64,000 nt of DNA from Micromonospora cabrerizensis. Its GTDB lineage: Bacteria > Actinomycetota > Actinomycetes > Mycobacteriales > Micromonosporaceae. Positions 61,092-64,000 of the stretch are shown one piece after another. Location of the stretch: NCBI RefSeq assembly GCF_022230955.1, contig NZ_JAKKFI010000089.1, positions 1 to 64,000 of the forward strand, in the 5' to 3' direction. Numbering within the stretch: position 1 is the first letter of the stretch; the number at the start of each line of letters is the position of its first letter. The position numbers and the translations under genes are program-made. The notes under the pieces are model-generated. The model saw only the letters and a program-made list of their open reading frames with translations. It was not told the origin of the DNA and did no database searches.

Positions 61092-62333
61092 TCATCCGAG
61101 CACCTGCTGGCCGATCCACCCGTCCGGCGGGCAGCCGGGCGGGATGGCGAAGACGGCGGACCCGATCGGCGTGGTCCATTCGTTGAGCAGGTCCCGGTCG
61201 GCCAGCCGGCGTTGGATGGGCAGGAACTGCCGGGCGATGTCGGCCTGGTACGAGGCGAAGATCAACCCGCTGTCGGCGTGGCCGTCCGCCGTCGGCGCCC
61301 CGTCGTAGTTGTAGGGCCGGCGCAGGATCTTGAGCCGGTCGTCGGTGACGTGCGCCCGGGTGAGGTGCGAGAAGTCGGGGATGACGGTGAGCCCGTCGGC
61401 GTCGGTGGCGGCGAAGTCGGGCTCGTCGTGCTCGGCGGTGCCGGTGAGGGGAGCGCCGGTGTCGAGCCGCCGCCCGACGGCGAGTTCGCGATCGGCGCGG
61501 CCGAGCAGGTCCCACGTCTCCATGTTCATGCTGATGCGCCGCACCACCACTGTGGTGCTGTCGCGCAGCCACGCCGGGCCGTCCGGCACCCAGAGTGCCG
61601 TGTCCAACGGTGTGCCGGGTCGGGGGTTGGCGGTGCCGTCGAGCTGGCCGAACAGGTTGCGTTGGGTGTGGCCGCCCGGCTCGACGCCGGGGCTGCGCCG
61701 AAAGCCCTGCTGGACCCAGCGGACGGTGGCGAAGGGCCGGCTGTCCTTGATCAGGACCCGTTGGGCGTGGGCGACGGTGATCGCGTCGTCCGCGCAGATC
61801 TGCACCAGCAGGTCACCGCCGGACCAGGCCGGCTGGAGCCGGTCGACGCGGAACGAGGGCAGATCGGCGACCGAGGTCGGCCGCCGGTCGTCGACACCGG
61901 CGGCCCGGTACAGGCCGGGCCCGAAGCCGAAGGTCACCGTCAGCCGTGCCGGCAGCAGCCCGAGTTCGGCTTCGGTGTCGGCCAGAGCGGGTTGGCCCCG
62001 GGTGAGCCGGGCCGCGTCGTCGGTGAGCAGCCGCAGCATCCGCCCCAGCGCGGCCCGGTCGGTGCCGGCCCGCAGGGTGAACGCGACGAATGCGGCGTGC
62101 GCCTGCGGTTCGGTGGCCACCCCGGCCTGCCGGGTGCCGTGGAACGGCTCGACCAGGCCGCCGACGGTCGCCGCCAGCGTCGCGTCGGCAGCGCTCGCCG
62201 CCGGTGGCCCGGACTGCCCGGCGCGGGTCGCGGCGATCGTGGCCCCGCCGGCCACGGCACCGCCGACGGCGAGAGCCCCGCCGGTGAGCAGGCCACGCCT
62301 GCTCACCGGCCGGACGGGTGACGTCCCGGTCAC
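61092..62333 (-). CDS. dtpA: Tat-exported DyP-type haem peroxidase (EfeB/DtpA type)
   Basis: A 413-aa protein. VSRRGLLTGGALAVGG is the Tat signal. RNLFGQLDGTANPRPGTPLD contains the GxxDG motif with the distal Asp, DFSHLTRAHVTDDRLKILRR the proximal-side His region, and SGLIFASYQADIARQFLPIQ the C-terminal haem-pocket segment. DyP enzymes use H2O2. In Streptomyces lividans DtpA is encoded next to the PCu(A)C protein ECuC and is needed for maturation of a copper oxidase, and the same pair is seen here. The GTG start overlaps the PCu(A)C stop (GTGA). Confidence 0.88.
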   Translation of the reverse strand: MTGTSPVRPVSRRGLLTGGALAVGGAVAGGATIAATRAGQSGPPAASAADATLAATVGGLVEPFHGTRQAGVATEPQAHAAFVAFTLRAGTDRAALGRMLRLLTDDAARLTRGQPALADTEAELGLLPARLTVTFGFGPGLYRAAGVDDRRPTSVADLPSFRVDRLQPAWSGGDLLVQICADDAITVAHAQRVLIKDSRPFATVRWVQQGFRRSPGVEPGGHTQRNLFGQLDGTANPRPGTPLDTALWVPDGPAWLRDSTTVVVRRISMNMETWDLLGRADRELAVGRRLDTGAPLTGTAEHDEPDFAATDADGLTVIPDFSHLTRAHVTDDRLKILRRPYNYDGAPTADGHADSGLIFASYQADIARQFLPIQRRLADRDLLNEWTTPIGSAVFAIPPGCPPDGWIGQQVLG

Positions 62334-62929
62334 GATGCCGGGCTCATGCTCATTCCCGGCGTGGCGCTCATGCCGGGCATCGGCTCGCCGTGCCCGGGGG
62401 CGTAGCTCTCCTGCGCGCCGGTGAACGGCTTGGCCACCGCACGGAACTGCTGGGTCCTGCCGTCGGCGAAGGTCAGGGTGAACGTCACCTCGTCCCCGGC
62501 CTGGACCGGCTTGGTGAGGTTCATCAGCATGAGGTGATCGCCACCGGGCTCCAACGCGTGCGTGCCCTTGGCCTTGATCACGATGCCGCCCTGCTTCTGC
62601 CGCATGACCATCTTGCCGTCCTTCATGGCCATCTCGTGCAGCTCCATCGGCGACAGCGGGGTCGTGGCACTGGTCAGCGTGACATCGCTGTCGCCCTCGT
62701 TGACCAGCGTCCCGAAGGCCGCCGTCATCCCCTTGTCGGCCGCCTTGACCCACGGGTCACGAATGCCGATCACACCGGCGTCCGGGTTCGCCGAGGCCGA
62801 CGCGGACGGGCTCGGCTGCGCCGCCGACGACGAGTCGGACGAGCCGCAGCCGGCGACCCCCAGCGCCAGGATGGCGGCGGCGAGGACGGTGGCCGAGCGG
62901 CGTGGACCGAGCGGGCTGGTGGTGCGCAT
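62330..62929 (-). CDS. PCu(A)C-type copper chaperone lipoprotein
   Basis: A 199-aa protein. ILALGVAGCGSSDSSS has a lipobox (Cys at about residue 28). MELHEMAMKDGKMVMRQ and GGDHLMLMNL supply the His/Met ligands of the PCu(A)C Cu(I) site. The tail is Met/His-rich (PGHGEPMPGMSATPGMSMSP), a second possible copper site. It delivers copper to cytochrome oxidase or other cuproenzymes outside the membrane. GGAGGAAG precedes the ATG. Confidence 0.9.
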   Translation of the reverse strand: MRTTSPLGPRRSATVLAAAILALGVAGCGSSDSSSAAQPSPSASASANPDAGVIGIRDPWVKAADKGMTAAFGTLVNEGDSDVTLTSATTPLSPMELHEMAMKDGKMVMRQKQGGIVIKAKGTHALEPGGDHLMLMNLTKPVQAGDEVTFTLTFADGRTQQFRAVAKPFTGAQESYAPGHGEPMPGMSATPGMSMSPAS

Positions 62930-62994
62930 GTGTTCTTCCTCCGATGATTGCTGCTGGCTGGTTGGTCGGCCGCAGCAGGGAGAAAGTTCCGGGC

Positions 62995-63951
62995 TCAGGG
63001 CACGTTGATCGTGAACTCGGCGGTGTGCACCTTCCCGGCGACCTGGAAGTCGAAGAACGCCCGGTACCTGCCGGAACTCGGGGCGGTCAGCCAGAACTTG
63101 ACCGACCCGTCGACCAACTCCGGCTCGGGGTGGACGTGCACGTACCCGAGGTCACCCTCGCGGACGACGACCAGGTGCCCGTACGCGCCCAGGTACGGCT
63201 CCAGTTGCACCGGCGTGGTCGGAGCGCCGCTGACCTGGAAGTGCATCGGCGCCGTCACGCCCACCGTCGGGGTGCCGTTCATCGACACCTCGTACGGCCC
63301 GGCCGTCGTCTTCGCCTGCACCGGCGGCAGCGCGGTCGGGGTGTGCGCCCCGGGCACGGTGTGGTCGACGCCCAGCACGAGAGGGACCTGCGCGCCGTTG
63401 GTCGCGGTGACGGAGAAGTCGGCGTAGACGCGGTAGCCGCCCGGCCGCGCCAGGCTCAGGGGAACGCTCCAGGTGCCGTCGGGCGCCATCGTCGGGTGCA
63501 GGTGCTGGTAGCCGGACAGGTCGCGGCCCACCACGATCAGGTGCAACGGCTTGTCGTGCACGACCGCGAAGCGTGTCGCCGGCTGCCGGTCGGTCCCGAC
63601 GATGCGGAACCGGTAGTCCGCGCGTACACCTGGGGGTTGGGACCGCTCCAGCGGTTGCAGGGTGTAGCCACCGGCGCTGACCGTCGTCCCGGTCGCCAGC
63701 GTTTCGCCCGTGGCGCCGTCACCGCGATGCGTGTGCGGCCCGGTGCCCGCCGGGTGTTGGTGCCCGTCGGTCGCGGACTCCGCCTGCCCCGCGGCGGGCG
63801 GACCGCCCGCGGCCGGTCGGGCGTTGCCGCCCGTCGGGCTCTGGTCGCCGGCCCCGATGCGCGCCAGCCCGAACCCGGCCAGCAGGGCGATCACCAGCCC
63901 GCCGACGAGCAGCGCCAGGTGGGTGTTGCTGAGCCGGGACCCCGATGTCAC
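62995..63951 (-). CDS. Membrane-anchored exported protein, possibly incomplete at its N-terminus
   Basis: At least 318 residues: one membrane segment (HLALLVGGLVIALLAGFGLA), a Pro/Gly/His linker (DGHQHPAGTGPHTHRGDG), then a beta-rich outside domain (DKPLHLIVVGRDLSGYQHLH, GYRVYADFSVTATNGAQVPL, YLGAYGHLVVVREGDLGYVH). The repeated His-x-His suggests metal binding. I know of such proteins beside copper genes but not their function. The GTG at 63951 is only one option: the same frame stays open to the window edge (APIVDPDPRPDTDLAA), so the true start may lie outside. Confidence 0.75.
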   Translation of the reverse strand: MTSGSRLSNTHLALLVGGLVIALLAGFGLARIGAGDQSPTGGNARPAAGGPPAAGQAESATDGHQHPAGTGPHTHRGDGATGETLATGTTVSAGGYTLQPLERSQPPGVRADYRFRIVGTDRQPATRFAVVHDKPLHLIVVGRDLSGYQHLHPTMAPDGTWSVPLSLARPGGYRVYADFSVTATNGAQVPLVLGVDHTVPGAHTPTALPPVQAKTTAGPYEVSMNGTPTVGVTAPMHFQVSGAPTTPVQLEPYLGAYGHLVVVREGDLGYVHVHPEPELVDGSVKFWLTAPSSGRYRAFFDFQVAGKVHTAEFTINVP

Positions 63952-64000
63952 GGCGGCGAGGTCCGTGTCGGGCCGTGGGTCGGGGTCGACAATTGGCGCG

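Noticed and set aside
1..64000. tRNA, rRNA, CRISPR array, integrase or attachment site
   Set aside because: None seen on reading both strands by eye. A tRNA or covariance-model scan was not possible, so a degenerate case could be missed.

Overview
The window is very GC-rich (about 70% by eye), densely coded, and full of families typical of filamentous actinomycetes: AfsR/SARP, ECF42, SigE-type ECF, GAF-ANTAR, CGNR, IclR, a DyP peroxidase next to PCu(A)C, and many Tat and Sec exoproteins. A Micromonosporaceae chromosome is my best inference; nothing seen fixes the genus. I saw no rRNA, tRNA, CRISPR array, phage or plasmid module. The only mobile DNA is the tail of an IS481-type transposase at the left edge.

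Left part (1-15.5 kb): IS481 remnant; a large secreted lipase-like protein; a minus-strand run with a DinB-like protein, an APH-type kinase, a small unknown and an AlkD-like alkylation repair protein; a secreted S33 peptidase behind an AfsR-like regulator; a compact ECF42 operon (DGPF/YCII protein, ECF42 sigma, SRPBCC protein) with a matching candidate promoter; and a Tat-exported heparinase II/III-like lyase with an inserted DNRLRE domain.

15.5-26 kb: a proline-rich repeat exoprotein, a DUF3800 protein, and then a four-gene operon with 4-nt overlaps at every junction (PaaK-like adenylating enzyme, unknown 148-aa protein, GNAT, Acg-like nitroreductase). I cannot match this operon to a described pathway. 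Next come an MBL-fold protein, a DUF1348 pseudogene, and a PPOX gene divergent from a CGNR regulator across evenly spaced operator-like repeats.

26-37 kb: an IclR regulator divergent from a three-gene oxidative sugar-acid pathway (IlvD/Edd dehydratase, FAH-type dehydratase, 2,5-dioxovalerate dehydrogenase), which would turn a pentonate into 2-oxoglutarate. It is followed by a PhoX phosphatase with a PHO-box-like site, a SigE-type ECF sigma coupled to a membrane HAF-repeat protein, and a DUF574 methyltransferase.

37-45 kb: the most striking region. A minus-strand operon encodes three exported peptidoglycan hydrolases with different catalytic heads (lysozyme-like; transglycosylase-like plus amidase; M23) and the same six-copy FG-GAP/VCBS C-terminal module, plus a Tat-exported esterase. 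A 313-bp stretch is identical in two of the genes. An AlkD pseudogene lies downstream and a DUF4185 exoprotein is divergent.

45-64 kb: a GAF-ANTAR regulator, a ferritin-like/hemerythrin pair, a PLP desulfhydrase-like enzyme, a TetR/aldo-keto reductase pair over a long direct repeat, a LuxR-GNAT pair, an oxalate-decarboxylase-type bicupin, and a copper/haem export block (PCu(A)C, DyP peroxidase, CopC, CopD-CtaG fusion, PepSY protein) resembling the Streptomyces ecuC-dtpA arrangement.
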